Assembly: GCA_023230525.1 (NCBI GenBank)
Contig: JALNXE010000098.1
Location: 1-16,478 of the forward strand
Direction of reading: 5' to 3'
Length of the DNA: 16,478 nucleotides
Source of the DNA: Desulfobulbaceae bacterium
Lineage (GTDB): Bacteria; Desulfobacterota; Desulfobulbia; Desulfobulbales; SURF-16
In this document: in pieces, positions 1 to 7,568 of the stretch
Layout of the letters: every line of letters starts with the position of its first letter
Position numbering within the stretch: the stretch's first letter is position 1
Position numbers and translations under genes: made by a program
The notes under the pieces: model-generated
Databases searched by the model: none
What the model saw: the letters and a program-made list of their open reading frames with translations, nothing else
What the model was told of the DNA's origin: nothing

Positions 1-1395
1 AAGCTGGATGCCTTCCTTTTGAAATATTTCGGAAAGGGCCTTGTCGCTCATCGGTTTGTCGGGATTCTCGCCCTGAACGATGTGGCGGATGCGTTCCTTG
101 ATGCTTTCCGATGAAAGCGAGTCACCGCCGTCCTTTCGTTCGATGGAGGAGGTGAAGAAATATTTGAGTTCAAAAATGCCCTGGGGTGTGTGCACATATT
201 TATTGGTGGTAACGCGGCTGATGGTGGATTCGTGCATTTCGATGTCTTCAGCCACATCCCGGAGCACCAGCGGTTTCAGATACGCCACCCCTTTTTCGAA
301 AAAGTCGTACTGAAACTTCAGGATGCTCTCCACCACCTTGTATATGGTGCGCTGCCGCTGATGAATGCTTTTGATGAGCCAGGCGGCGGATTTGAGCTTT
401 TCCTGGATGTAGTCTTTGGTGGCGTCCTGCTGGCCTCTTTTCTCCTTCAAAATTTCCTTGTAATAGCTGCTGATTTTCAGGCGGGGCAGTCCTTCATCGT
501 TAAGCATGATGACATATTCGTCGTCAATCTTCTGGATAAAGACATCCGGCAGAATGTATTGAGGCGATTCATCGGAGTAGACACGGCCCGGATGGGGGTC
601 AAGGCCGACGATAATTTTCACGGCGGTGAGCACATCGTTGATCGGCTGCCTGGTGGCCTTGCTGATGGCGCCGTAATTTTTTGTTTCCAGAAAATGGAGA
701 TGATCCTGCACGATTCTTGCCGGCAGGGAGTTTTCCAGGCCGAGCCTTTTTAGCTGCAGCAGCAGCGATTCCTTGACATTGCGGGCACCCACGCCCGAGG
801 GATCCATATCCTGGATCAGGGCAATCATGTCCTTTGCCATTTGCGGATCGCAGCCGGATTCTTCGACGATCTCCTCCTCGCTTACCTTGAGAAAACCATC
901 GTGGTCCAGATTGCCCAGGATATAAAAACCGACCTTTCTTTCTTCGTCCGTAACCCTGGAGAGGTTGAGCTGCCAGCTCAGATGGCTGTGCAGGTCCGGA
1001 GCCTGGGTGAGGATGTCAAAGCGCGAGGGCTGGTCTTCCCCGGCTGATTCGCGCGGCTTATAGGCGCCGCCGCTTTCGTATTCATTGGCATAGTCAGACC
1101 AGTCGATTTCCGTCATGGTTGACGGATTTTCTCCCAGAGTGACTTCGCTGGTTTTTTCCGTGACAACCGGGATGCCGCTTTCGGGGGGAGCCTCGATTTC
1201 CTGGCCGGGCTCACTATCTGTAGGGCTTCCGGGAATTTCTTCCTCCAGCAGCGGATTCTGTTCAATCTCGTGCTGAATGGTGTCCACCAGTTCCAGGCGG
1301 GAGAGCTGGAGCAGCTTGATGGCCTGCTGCAACTGGGGAGTCATTACCAGCTGCTGCGCGAGCTTAAGACTTTGTTTTAATTCCAGGAATGACAT
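1..1395 (-). CDS. rpoN: RNA polymerase sigma-54 factor RpoN, C-terminus cut by the window edge
   Basis: Sigma-54 directs RNA polymerase to -24/-12 promoters and needs AAA+ activators to open them. The reading frame is open from the ATG at 1395 to base 1, giving 465 codons. Residues 1-50 are the Gln/Leu-rich activator-interaction region (it includes MTPQLQQAIKLLQLSR). Residues from about 50 to 120 are an acidic, Pro/Glu-rich linker. The core-binding region follows, and the helix-turn-helix is at about residues 386-411 (it includes STISRVTTNKYVHTPQGIF). The frame leaves the window after GIQL, just before the expected RpoN box (ARRTVAKYRE in the family), so only about 20-30 residues should be missing. 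It lies 71 bases downstream of lptB, the usual neighbour of rpoN in Proteobacteria and Desulfobacterota. The ribosome binding site is weak: the mRNA upstream is A-rich with AAAAGG some 15 bases before the ATG. Confidence 0.97.
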   Translation of the reverse strand, partial: MSFLELKQSLKLAQQLVMTPQLQQAIKLLQLSRLELVDTIQHEIEQNPLLEEEIPGSPTDSEPGQEIEAPPESGIPVVTEKTSEVTLGENPSTMTEIDWSDYANEYESGGAYKPRESAGEDQPSRFDILTQAPDLHSHLSWQLNLSRVTDEERKVGFYILGNLDHDGFLKVSEEEIVEESGCDPQMAKDMIALIQDMDPSGVGARNVKESLLLQLKRLGLENSLPARIVQDHLHFLETKNYGAISKATRQPINDVLTAVKIIVGLDPHPGRVYSDESPQYILPDVFIQKIDDEYVIMLNDEGLPRLKISSYYKEILKEKRGQQDATKDYIQEKLKSAAWLIKSIHQRQRTIYKVVESILKFQYDFFEKGVAYLKPLVLRDVAEDIEMHESTISRVTTNKYVHTPQGIFELKYFFTSSIERKDGGDSLSSESIKERIRHIVQGENPDKPMSDKALSEIFQKEGIQL

Positions 1396-1466
1396 ATTTT
1401 GTTCAGTTTAGGCCTTTTCTTTTTTTTACTTTGTTTCATTATAATAGTATTGCCGGTTATTTGTCA

Positions 1467-2189
1467 TCACATTACAAAATCGTGACCAAGATACATGCGG
1501 CGGGCCTCTTCGCAATGGATGATTTCTTCCGCCACCCCGCTGGTCAGCGTCCTGCCGTTGCTGACAATATAGGCAAAATCGCAGACAGCCAGGGTTTCCC
1601 TGACATTATGGTCTGAGATCAGTACACCGAGCCCCTTTTCTCTCAGCTCCTTGATAATGACCTGCAGGTCCGCCACCGATAAAGGATCAATGCCGGCAAA
1701 AGGTTCATCGAGCAGGATAAAGCGCGGATTGGTGGCCAGGGCCCGCATGATTTCCACCCGCCGCCGCTCGCCGCCGGATAAGCCATGCCCCTTGTTTTTG
1801 GCCAGATAGTCGATTTTCAGCTCCTGCATGAGCTGGCTGATCCGCCGATCGATTTCTTTTTTCGCCACGCCCAGCGGTTCCAGGATAATTCTGACATTTT
1901 CCTCCACCGTCAGCTTTTTAAAAATCGACGGCTCCTGGGCCAGATAGGAAATGCCGTTTAAGGCCCTTTTGTGGATCGGCAGGGTGGTGATATCCTTGCC
2001 GTCAAGCAGCACCTGCCCGGCATCCGGCCGGACAAAACCGGCTATGGCATAAAAGGATGTTGTTTTACCGGCGCCGTTGGGTCCCAGCATGCCGATCACC
2101 TTGCCGCTGTCCACCTGCAGGCTGATGCCGTCGACCACCCGCCGGTTCTTGTATGACTTGACGATATTTCTGGCTTCCAGGACTGCCAT
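1467..2189 (-). CDS. lptB: LPS export ABC transporter ATP-binding protein LptB
   Basis: LptB is the cytoplasmic ATPase of the LptB2FGC complex, which extracts lipopolysaccharide from the inner membrane and pushes it across the periplasm. The 240-residue protein has the full ABC set: Walker A GPNGAGKTT (about 36-44), Q-loop in LAQEPSIF, signature LSGGERRRVEI (from about 137), Walker B FILLDEP followed by FAGIDP, and an H-loop in SDHNVRET. The length matches the family. The ATG at 2189 is preferred because it shares one base with the lptA stop (TGATG), the pattern of translational coupling. A GTG one codon upstream (2192) is also possible, and a GGAA lies about 9 bases before the ATG. It sits between lptA and rpoN, as in many Gram-negative genomes. 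Confidence 0.96.
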   Translation of the reverse strand: MAVLEARNIVKSYKNRRVVDGISLQVDSGKVIGMLGPNGAGKTTSFYAIAGFVRPDAGQVLLDGKDITTLPIHKRALNGISYLAQEPSIFKKLTVEENVRIILEPLGVAKKEIDRRISQLMQELKIDYLAKNKGHGLSGGERRRVEIMRALATNPRFILLDEPFAGIDPLSVADLQVIIKELREKGLGVLISDHNVRETLAVCDFAYIVSNGRTLTSGVAEEIIHCEEARRMYLGHDFVM

Positions 2190-2710
2190 CACTGGTTTTC
2201 CGGATAAAAAAAGGCCTTTACCCGGCCACCGTTGTTTTTGTCCGGTTCAACCACTGTGGTCCCGGTATTGAGATCAAGCATAACCTTTTCGCCGGTCACC
2301 AGGTTGTTATCCTGCCACACCTTGGTGTCACCGGTCAGCAGCACCTTGCGCTGATCAGCGAAAAATTCCATGTGGTTGCCGGTGGCCACCAGATTCTCCT
2401 GAACAATTTTCACATTGCCGTCAGCATAGAGTTTCTGGATTTTCTGGGGGCCTTCCTGCTTGGTTCCTGCCGCAGCCGGCTGATTTTGGTGATAGACCGT
2501 CATTTCGTCGGAATGAATGTTGAGCTTTCCCTGTTTTGCATCCACATTGCCGGTAAAAACGACGGCATTTTCCTTCTGCTTGGAAACCATGAGGTCCGCC
2601 TCAACGTGGATGGGCTCATCCGCCTTGGTGCCCTCCTGAGCCACGGCGGCCAGGGCCGGCAGGAGAGGGCCGGACACAATGAGGCAGATGAGCAAGAGTT
2701 TTTTAAGCAT
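2189..2710 (-). CDS. lptA: LptA/OstA-family periplasmic LPS-transport protein
   Basis: LptA is the periplasmic bridge that carries lipopolysaccharide from LptC at the inner membrane to LptD at the outer membrane. From the ATG at 2710 the protein has 173 residues, a normal LptA length. It opens with a signal peptide (MLKKLLLICLIVSG, then a short stretch ending near ALAA or AVAQ). An OstA-type beta-jellyroll follows, with repeated short strands such as PIHVEADLMV, AVVFTGNVDAKQG, KLYADGNVKIVQ and KVLLTGDTKVWQDNN. The direct overlap with lptB supports the call. Two earlier in-frame ATGs exist (2719, 2761) and no clear Shine-Dalgarno precedes any of them, so the start is uncertain. lptC and kdsC, often just upstream, are absent: the next gene is divergent argB. 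Confidence 0.88.
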   Translation of the reverse strand: MLKKLLLICLIVSGPLLPALAAVAQEGTKADEPIHVEADLMVSKQKENAVVFTGNVDAKQGKLNIHSDEMTVYHQNQPAAAGTKQEGPQKIQKLYADGNVKIVQENLVATGNHMEFFADQRKVLLTGDTKVWQDNNLVTGEKVMLDLNTGTTVVEPDKNNGGRVKAFFYPENQ

Positions 2711-2771
2711 GGCAATCATTAAACCGTTGTAAAAAATTAACATGGCCAGAGAAATGCGCAAAAACGGCCTA

Positions 2772-2822
2772 AGGAGCCGTAACGAAATTGAAAAAATGCC
2801 AGGTTATTTCGTAACGGCTCCT
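2772..2822. repeat. Perfect 17-bp inverted repeat with a 17-base loop
   Basis: The left arm AGGAGCCGTAACGAAAT (2772-2788) is the exact reverse complement of the right arm ATTTCGTAACGGCTCCT (2806-2822), separated by 17 bases. The flanks stop matching immediately on both sides. Genes on both sides point away from it, so it is unlikely to be an ordinary terminator. It could be a REP-like mobile palindrome, a regulatory hairpin or a protein-binding site; the sequence alone cannot decide. Further towards lptA, a GGCC...GGCC pair around an ATGCGCA core (about 2744-2769) may belong to the same element. Confidence 0.85.
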
Positions 2823-3005
2823 ACTTTTCATGTTTGATTTCCGCAGGCCGCTGTTGTGGCGCATTGTGGCAGCATGCATTATTTACTCGAATAATACTGG
2901 GTGAAGGGAAGAAAGTAAAGAAGGTAAACAAGGCAGGCTTTAATATTGCATAAGAAGCGGATTCGATCGCTTTTTCTTTGCTTCGGCCGCGGCGATCATG
3001 TAATA

Positions 3006-3056
3006 ATTGACCCTTGCCTTGCTCACCGCGAGCCTGATGCTGGGCAAGAGGTCAAT
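3006..3056 (+). promoter_or_regulatory. Bulged 13-bp hairpin upstream of argB (possible leader structure)
   Basis: ATTGACC (3006-3012) pairs with GGTCAAT (3050-3056), and CTTGCC (3013-3018) pairs with GGCAAG (3043-3048). The only interruption is one bulged A at 3049. Inside the loop, GCTC (3021-3024) can pair with GAGC (3030-3033). A second GGGCAAG occurs at 3069-3075 and could compete for CTTGCC, which would allow two alternative folds. The structure ends 82 bases before the argB start. A role in controlling the arginine genes is inferred. It matches no riboswitch class I recognise. Confidence 0.4.
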
Positions 3057-3138
3057 ATGTGGGAGCCAGGGCAAGGGGCGCCCCGCCGGGGATGATATCG
3101 ATTTGCCATGCCGAAAAATTTAACGTTTTCAAATTATT

Positions 3139-4026
3139 ATGGACAAAAGTAAAAGTATAGAAAAGGCCAATATCCTGATTGAATCGCTCCCTTACATCAA
3201 GGAGTTCTATAAGAAGACCATTGTCATTAAATATGGCGGCCATGCCATGGTGGACGAGGAGCTGAAAAAGAATTTCGCCCTTGACATCATTTTGATGAAA
3301 TACATCGGCATCAATCCGATCGTGGTGCATGGCGGCGGTCCGCAGATCAACAAGTTTCTGCAGAAGATGAATATCCAGTCAAGCTATGTCCAGGGGATGC
3401 GGGTCACCGACGGCGAGACCATGGATGTGGTGGAGATGGTGCTGGTGGGCAAGGTGAACAAGGAGATCGTCGGCCTCATCAATTTCCACGGCGGCAAGGC
3501 CGTGGGGCTGTCCGGCCGTGACGGCGACCTGATCAAGGCCAGAAAAATGCAGGTCATGAAGAGCCTGGCGGAAAACGCTCCGCCGGAATTAATCGACCTG
3601 GGCCGCGTCGGGGCGGTCACCCGGGTCAATCCCGAGGTGCTCATCACCCTGGACAGTCAGGACTTTATCCCGGTCATCGCCCCGGTGGGAGTTGGCGAGG
3701 ATGGGGGATCGTATAATATCAACGCGGATCTGGTGGCCGGCGCCGTGGCCTCGCAGATGAAAGCGGAAAAGCTGATTCTGCTCACCGACGTGGAAGGGGT
3801 GCTTGACCGCGACGGCAAACTGGTTGCCTCCATGACCAGCCGCGAGGCTGAGGAGATGATTGCCGCCAAAGTGGCGGTGGGCGGCATGATTCCCAAGATT
3901 AAATGTTGCCAAGATGCCCTGGCCCAGGGGGTGGGCAAGGCCCATATCGTTGACGGCCGGCTTAAACATGCCATTTTGCTGGAGATGTTTACCCGGGAAG
4001 GGATCGGCACGGAGATCGTTGCTTAA
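3139..4026 (+). CDS. argB: Acetylglutamate kinase
   Basis: ArgB phosphorylates N-acetyl-L-glutamate with ATP, the second step of arginine synthesis, in the cytoplasm. The 295-residue protein has the amino-acid-kinase fold motifs: IKYGGHAM with catalytic Lys31, VVHGGGPQI for substrate binding, and GLSGRDGDL and GGMIPKI in the nucleotide half. The N-terminus carries the helix ANILIESLPYIKEF ahead of the first strand. In known enzymes this N-helix links dimers into the hexamer that arginine inhibits, so feedback inhibition by arginine is inferred. An in-frame TAA at 3121 fixes the ATG at 3139 as the first possible ATG start, although no Shine-Dalgarno precedes it. It lies 11 bases upstream of argD. 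Confidence 0.96.
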   Translation: MDKSKSIEKANILIESLPYIKEFYKKTIVIKYGGHAMVDEELKKNFALDIILMKYIGINPIVVHGGGPQINKFLQKMNIQSSYVQGMRVTDGETMDVVEMVLVGKVNKEIVGLINFHGGKAVGLSGRDGDLIKARKMQVMKSLAENAPPELIDLGRVGAVTRVNPEVLITLDSQDFIPVIAPVGVGEDGGSYNINADLVAGAVASQMKAEKLILLTDVEGVLDRDGKLVASMTSREAEEMIAAKVAVGGMIPKIKCCQDALAQGVGKAHIVDGRLKHAILLEMFTREGIGTEIVA

Positions 4027-4037
4027 AGGAAGAAGAA

Positions 4038-5225
4038 ATGACAAACATTATGGAAAAAAGCGACAGCCTGTTCATGAACACCTACGGCCGTTTTCCTGCG
4101 GTGATGGTGGAAGGAAAGGGCTGTCTGCTGAAGGATAATACCGGCAGGGAGTATCTGGATTTTGTCTCAGGCATCGCGGTCTGCGGTCTGGGGCACTGCC
4201 ATCCCGCCGTGACTCAGGCCATTATCGCCCAGGCCGGCAAGCTGGTCCATGTCTCAAATCTCTATTATACCCTGCCGCAGACGGAACTTGCCGGGCTGCT
4301 GGTGGCAAGCAGTTTCGCCGACCGGGTATTTCTCGCCAACAGCGGGGCAGAGGTCAATGAAGCGGCCATCAAGCTGGCCCGCAAGCATGGCGGGCCAGGC
4401 CGCTATGAGATTATTTCGCTGGAGGGCTCGTTCCACGGCCGGACCCTGGCCACAGTGGCCGCCACCGGCCAGGCCAGATTCCACAAGGGCTTTGAGCCGC
4501 TGCCCGAAGGTTTCATCCATGCCCCCTTTGGCGATCTGGCGGCCCTGGAAAGAATGATTTCCCCTAAAACCTGCGCCATTCTCTGCGAGCCCCTGCAGGG
4601 CGAGGGCGGGGTGCGCCCCCTGCCGGCGGAGTATCTGCAGGGCATCAGAAAACTCTGTGACCGGCACGGCCTGCTGCTCATCTTTGATGAGGTGCAGGTG
4701 GGGATGGGCCGGACCGGCACCATGTTTGCCTATGAGCATTTCGGCATCACGCCTGACATCATGACCCTGGCCAAGGCCCTGGGCAACGGACTGCCCATCG
4801 GCGCCATGCTGGCCAGGCAGGAGGTTGCCGCCTCTTTCGGGCCGGGGGATCATGCTTCCACCTTCGGGGGCAATCCGGTGGCCTGCGCTGCAGCGGTAAC
4901 GGTGATGAAAACCATGCTGGCCGATGGCTTTCTGCCCGGGGTCGTCCGCAAAGGAGAGTATCTGGCCGGCCGGCTGCAGGGGCTTGCCGAGCAGTTTCCT
5001 GAACTGGCCGCTGGGGTGAGGGGAATGGGGCTCATCCAGGGGCTGGTGCTGACCCCTCGCGGCGCGGGCCTGGGGGCCGAGATGGTGAAAAGCCTTTTTG
5101 CCAAAGGCGTGCTGGCCAATTTTGCCGGGGGGGTGGCCCTGCGTTTCATCCCGCCCCTGGTGGTCAGTGAAAGCCAGATTGATGAAATGGCCGACCGGCT
5201 GCGGGAGGTTTTGGGGGCGCTGTAA
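4038..5225 (+). CDS. argD: Acetylornithine aminotransferase (class III, PLP-dependent)
   Basis: ArgD transfers an amino group from glutamate to N-acetylglutamate semialdehyde, giving N-acetylornithine. The 395-residue protein has the class-III aminotransferase landmarks: NSGAEVNEAAIKLARK (about 101-116) at the PLP phosphate, SFHGRT, IFDEVQVGMGRTG with the cofactor Asp217, and TLAKALGNG with the Schiff-base Lys246. The ATG has a good AAGGA 8 bases upstream. It follows argB closely, so co-transcription is likely. In E. coli ArgD also works as the succinyl-DAP aminotransferase DapC. A similar double role would fit the neighbouring dap genes, but it is only a possibility here. The next gene, argF, is 208 bases away. 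Confidence 0.94.
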   Translation: MTNIMEKSDSLFMNTYGRFPAVMVEGKGCLLKDNTGREYLDFVSGIAVCGLGHCHPAVTQAIIAQAGKLVHVSNLYYTLPQTELAGLLVASSFADRVFLANSGAEVNEAAIKLARKHGGPGRYEIISLEGSFHGRTLATVAATGQARFHKGFEPLPEGFIHAPFGDLAALERMISPKTCAILCEPLQGEGGVRPLPAEYLQGIRKLCDRHGLLLIFDEVQVGMGRTGTMFAYEHFGITPDIMTLAKALGNGLPIGAMLARQEVAASFGPGDHASTFGGNPVACAAAVTVMKTMLADGFLPGVVRKGEYLAGRLQGLAEQFPELAAGVRGMGLIQGLVLTPRGAGLGAEMVKSLFAKGVLANFAGGVALRFIPPLVVSESQIDEMADRLREVLGAL

Positions 5226-5349
5226 AAACGGGAATTGCAAAAGGCGGCGCAACCGGGAAAAAAGACTTCCCAAAGAGATACTTTTTTTGTATTGATTAAC
5301 GCTTTAGTTCTTTGATTATAGCTTCTCGTCAACAGTAAACGAGCCCATG

Positions 5350-5405
5350 GAGCCCACAGAGTTGGCAGAGCGCGAGATGTGCTCTTCTGCGAAGTCTGTG
5401 GGCTC
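5350..5405. repeat. 11-bp inverted repeat between argD and argF
   Basis: GAGCCCACAGA (5350-5360) is the exact reverse complement of TCTGTGGGCTC (5395-5405). The 34-base interior can pair further in part (AGAGC near 5367 with GCTCT near 5381). The left side also shows GAGCCCA twice in direct orientation (5341 and 5350). It lies in the 208-base gap upstream of argF and overlaps an in-frame N-terminal extension of argF that I do not believe is translated. The CCACAGAG core resembles the element upstream of dapB (13534-13603). No strong promoter is visible in the gap; TTGATT (5292) with TATAGC (5317) has a 19-base spacer and is weak. Confidence 0.65.
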
Positions 5406-5433
5406 TCTGGTTCATGTATTTTGTGGGAATTAT

Positions 5434-6354
5434 ATGTCAAATCATCTTTTGAGTCTTTGGGATTTTGATAAGCAGCAGCTTTACTCCTATATCCGGAGGG
5501 CTCTGCAGCTGAAAAAGGAAAGCCGGGAGGGTGTCCGGCACCACCAGCTCGACGGCAAGGTCATCGGCCTGATCTTTGAAAAGCCGTCAACCAGGACCCG
5601 CGTCTCGTTTGAGTCGGCCATGTACGGGCTGGGCGGGCAGGTCATCTATCTCTCCGGCCGTGACACCCAGCTGGCCCGCAATGAACCGCTTAAGGACATG
5701 GCCAGGGTGATGGCCCGTTATGTCAACGCCATGGTGGTGCGCACCTTCGGCCAGGAAGTGGTTGAAGAGCTGGGCCGCTACTCCACGGTGCCGGTGATCA
5801 ATGCCCTGACCGATCTCTTTCATCCCTGCCAGGTCTTAAGCGACATCATGACCGTGGAGGAGGTGAAGGGCGAGATCGCCAAGCTGAAAATCGCCTGGGT
5901 GGGGGACGGCAACAATATGGCCAACACCTGGATCCAGGCGGCCTGCCGGCTGGGATTTGAGCTGAAACTGGCCTGCCCCCAGGGTTATGACCCTGACCCG
6001 GAGATTCTGGCGGCGGCCGTCAAAGAGGCGGCGAAGCCGATTACGCTCCTCCGGGACCCGGTTGAGGCGGTGCGGGATGCCGAGGTGATCAACTGTGACG
6101 TCTGGGCCAGCATGGGCCAGGAGCATGAACAGGATGAAAGGGCGGCGGTATTCCAGCCTTATCAGGTCAACCGCGCGCTGCTTGCCGCAGCCAGCCCCAG
6201 GGCCACGGTGCTGCACTGCCTGCCCGCCCACCGGGGCGAGGAGATCACCGATGAGGTGCTGGAAGGTCCGCAGTGCTGTGCCTTCGATCAGGCGGAAAAC
6301 AAGATGCATATTCATAAGGCTATCTTGGAAAAACATATATTGGCAGCGGGTTAA
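5434..6354 (+). CDS. argF: Ornithine carbamoyltransferase
   Basis: ArgF condenses ornithine with carbamoyl phosphate to make citrulline. The 306-residue protein has the carbamoyl-phosphate motif STRTR (52-56), HPCQ (130-133) and the ornithine-loop and catalytic-cysteine segment HCLPAHRGEE (261-270). The anabolic length and motif set fit ArgF better than aspartate carbamoyltransferase. The frame is open back to an ATG at 5347, but the first 29 residues would come from the inverted-repeat gap and have no family counterpart. The ATG at 5434 (MSNHLLSLWDFD) matches the usual start, with only a weak GGGA ahead. The stop is 11 bases before argG. Confidence 0.95.
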   Translation: MSNHLLSLWDFDKQQLYSYIRRALQLKKESREGVRHHQLDGKVIGLIFEKPSTRTRVSFESAMYGLGGQVIYLSGRDTQLARNEPLKDMARVMARYVNAMVVRTFGQEVVEELGRYSTVPVINALTDLFHPCQVLSDIMTVEEVKGEIAKLKIAWVGDGNNMANTWIQAACRLGFELKLACPQGYDPDPEILAAAVKEAAKPITLLRDPVEAVRDAEVINCDVWASMGQEHEQDERAAVFQPYQVNRALLAAASPRATVLHCLPAHRGEEITDEVLEGPQCCAFDQAENKMHIHKAILEKHILAAG

Positions 6355-6365
6355 AGGAGTTTTGC

Positions 6366-7568
6366 ATGGCAGGGGAAGTTAAAAAAATCGTTCTGGCCTA
6401 TTCCGGCGGGCTCGACACCTCCGTGATCCTGAAATGGTTGCAGGAGGAGTATCAGTGTCCGGTGGTGGCCTATGCCGCTGACATCGGCCAGGAAGAGGAC
6501 TGGGACAAGGTGCGGCAGAAAGGTCTGGCCACCGGCGCCGAGAAGGTTATTGTCTCTGATCTGAAAGAGGAATTCGTCCGGGATTACGTCTTTGCTGCCT
6601 ACCGGGCCAATGCCATTTATGAAGGCTCCTATCTGCTGGGCACCTCCCTGGCCCGGCCGGTGATCGCCAAGGAGCAGGTGCGGATTGCCCATGAGGAGCA
6701 GGCGGATGCGGTGAGCCATGGAGCCACCGGCAAGGGCAATGATCAGGTCCGTTTTGAAATGGCCTATCTGGGCATTGATCCCAGGCTGACCATTATCGCT
6801 CCCTGGCGCATCTGGAAGCTCAACTCCAGGACCAAGCTGATCGCCTATGCGGAAAAGCACGGCATTCCCATCCCGGTGACCAAGGAGAAGCCCTACAGCT
6901 CCGATGAAAATCTGCTGCATATCAGCTTTGAAGGGGGTATCTTGGAGGACCCGTGGAACGAGCCGGAGGAGTCGATGTTCAAGCTGACCCGCTCGCCGGA
7001 GAAGGCGCCTGACAGGCCGAGCTATATCGAGCTGACCTTTGAGCAGGGCAATCCGGTGGCCATCGACGGCGAAAAACTGCCGCCCGCGGCCATGCTGGGC
7101 CGTTTGAATGAACTGGGCGGGGTGAACGGCATCGGCCGCCTTGACCTGGTGGAAAACCGTTTTGTCGGCATGAAATCCCGCGGCGTTTACGAGACGCCGG
7201 GCGGCACCATTCTGCGCATCGCCCACCGGGATCTGGAGACCATCACCCTGGACCGGGAGGTGATGAAGATCCGGGACAGCCTGGTACCCCGCTACTCGGA
7301 ACTCATCTATAACGGCTTCTGGTTCTCGCCGGAGATGAAGCTGCTGCAGAAGACCATGGATACGGCCCAGGAAACGGTGAGCGGCCTGGTCCGGCTGAAA
7401 CTCTACAAGGGCAACTGCATTCCGGTGGGCCGCAAGTCGGACCAGTCCCTGTACCAGGCGAGCTTTGCCACCTTTGAGGAGGACGCGGTCTACACCCAGG
7501 CGGATGCCGGCGGTTTTATCAAGCTCAATGCCCTGCGCATGACCATGCAGGCGTTACGAAAAGTCTGA
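6366..7568 (+). CDS. argG: Argininosuccinate synthase
   Basis: ArgG joins citrulline and aspartate with ATP to form argininosuccinate. The 400-residue protein has the N-type ATP pyrophosphatase loop AYSGGLDTS (11-19), the segment GATGKGNDQVRFE at about residue 120, and the family C-terminal oligomerisation region. A strong AGGAG (6355-6359) sits 6 bases before the ATG, directly after the argF stop. The last codons and the TGA stop fall in the first unit of a 9-base tandem array: the final GTC-TGA is also the start of unit 1 (GTCTGACTG). The C-terminus therefore directly adjoins repetitive DNA, and its last residues may have been altered by the array. Confidence 0.97.
   Translation: MAGEVKKIVLAYSGGLDTSVILKWLQEEYQCPVVAYAADIGQEEDWDKVRQKGLATGAEKVIVSDLKEEFVRDYVFAAYRANAIYEGSYLLGTSLARPVIAKEQVRIAHEEQADAVSHGATGKGNDQVRFEMAYLGIDPRLTIIAPWRIWKLNSRTKLIAYAEKHGIPIPVTKEKPYSSDENLLHISFEGGILEDPWNEPEESMFKLTRSPEKAPDRPSYIELTFEQGNPVAIDGEKLPPAAMLGRLNELGGVNGIGRLDLVENRFVGMKSRGVYETPGGTILRIAHRDLETITLDREVMKIRDSLVPRYSELIYNGFWFSPEMKLLQKTMDTAQETVSGLVRLKLYKGNCIPVGRKSDQSLYQASFATFEEDAVYTQADAGGFIKLNALRMTMQALRKV

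Larger units (their letters stand above)
2711..3138. other. Divergent intergenic region lptA / argB
   Basis: This 428-base gap separates the minus-strand lptA-lptB-rpoN run from the plus-strand arginine genes, so promoters for both directions should lie here. I see no convincing coding frame, tRNA or clean sigma-70 hexamer pair. It contains a perfect 17-bp inverted repeat (2772-2822), a bulged 13-bp hairpin (3006-3056), and a GC-rich palindromic stretch (GGGGCGCCCC at 3075-3084, overlapped by CCCCGCCGGGG at 3081-3091). No Shine-Dalgarno is visible ahead of argB, and an in-frame TAA at 3121 closes any N-terminal extension of argB. Confidence 0.7.

Noticed and set aside
190..753. A 187-codon plus-strand open frame over rpoN
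   Set aside because: It is the shadow of rpoN, whose minus-strand frame gives clear sigma-54 motifs over the whole region.
2772..2822. Rho-independent terminator
   Set aside because: Both flanking genes are transcribed away from it, and the T runs after the stem are short (4-5).
2851..2880. Sigma-54 (-24/-12) promoter in front of the argB region, suggested by TGGCGC and GGCAGC
   Set aside because: The GG and GC elements do not have the required 10-base separation.
4254..5273. A 339-codon minus-strand open frame opposite argD
   Set aside because: GC-rich coding DNA often leaves the antisense frame open. The product is low-complexity, His/Gln-rich and unlike any known family, while argD is certain.
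5256..5290. Terminator after argD (GGGAA / TTCCC then a T run)
   Set aside because: The stem is only 5 bp and the T run begins about 12 bases later, so the two are not connected as in a real terminator.
5347..5433. N-terminal extension of argF from the ATG at 5347
   Set aside because: The extra 29 residues derive from the inverted-repeat gap, match nothing in the family, and ArgF normally starts close to the ATG at 5434.
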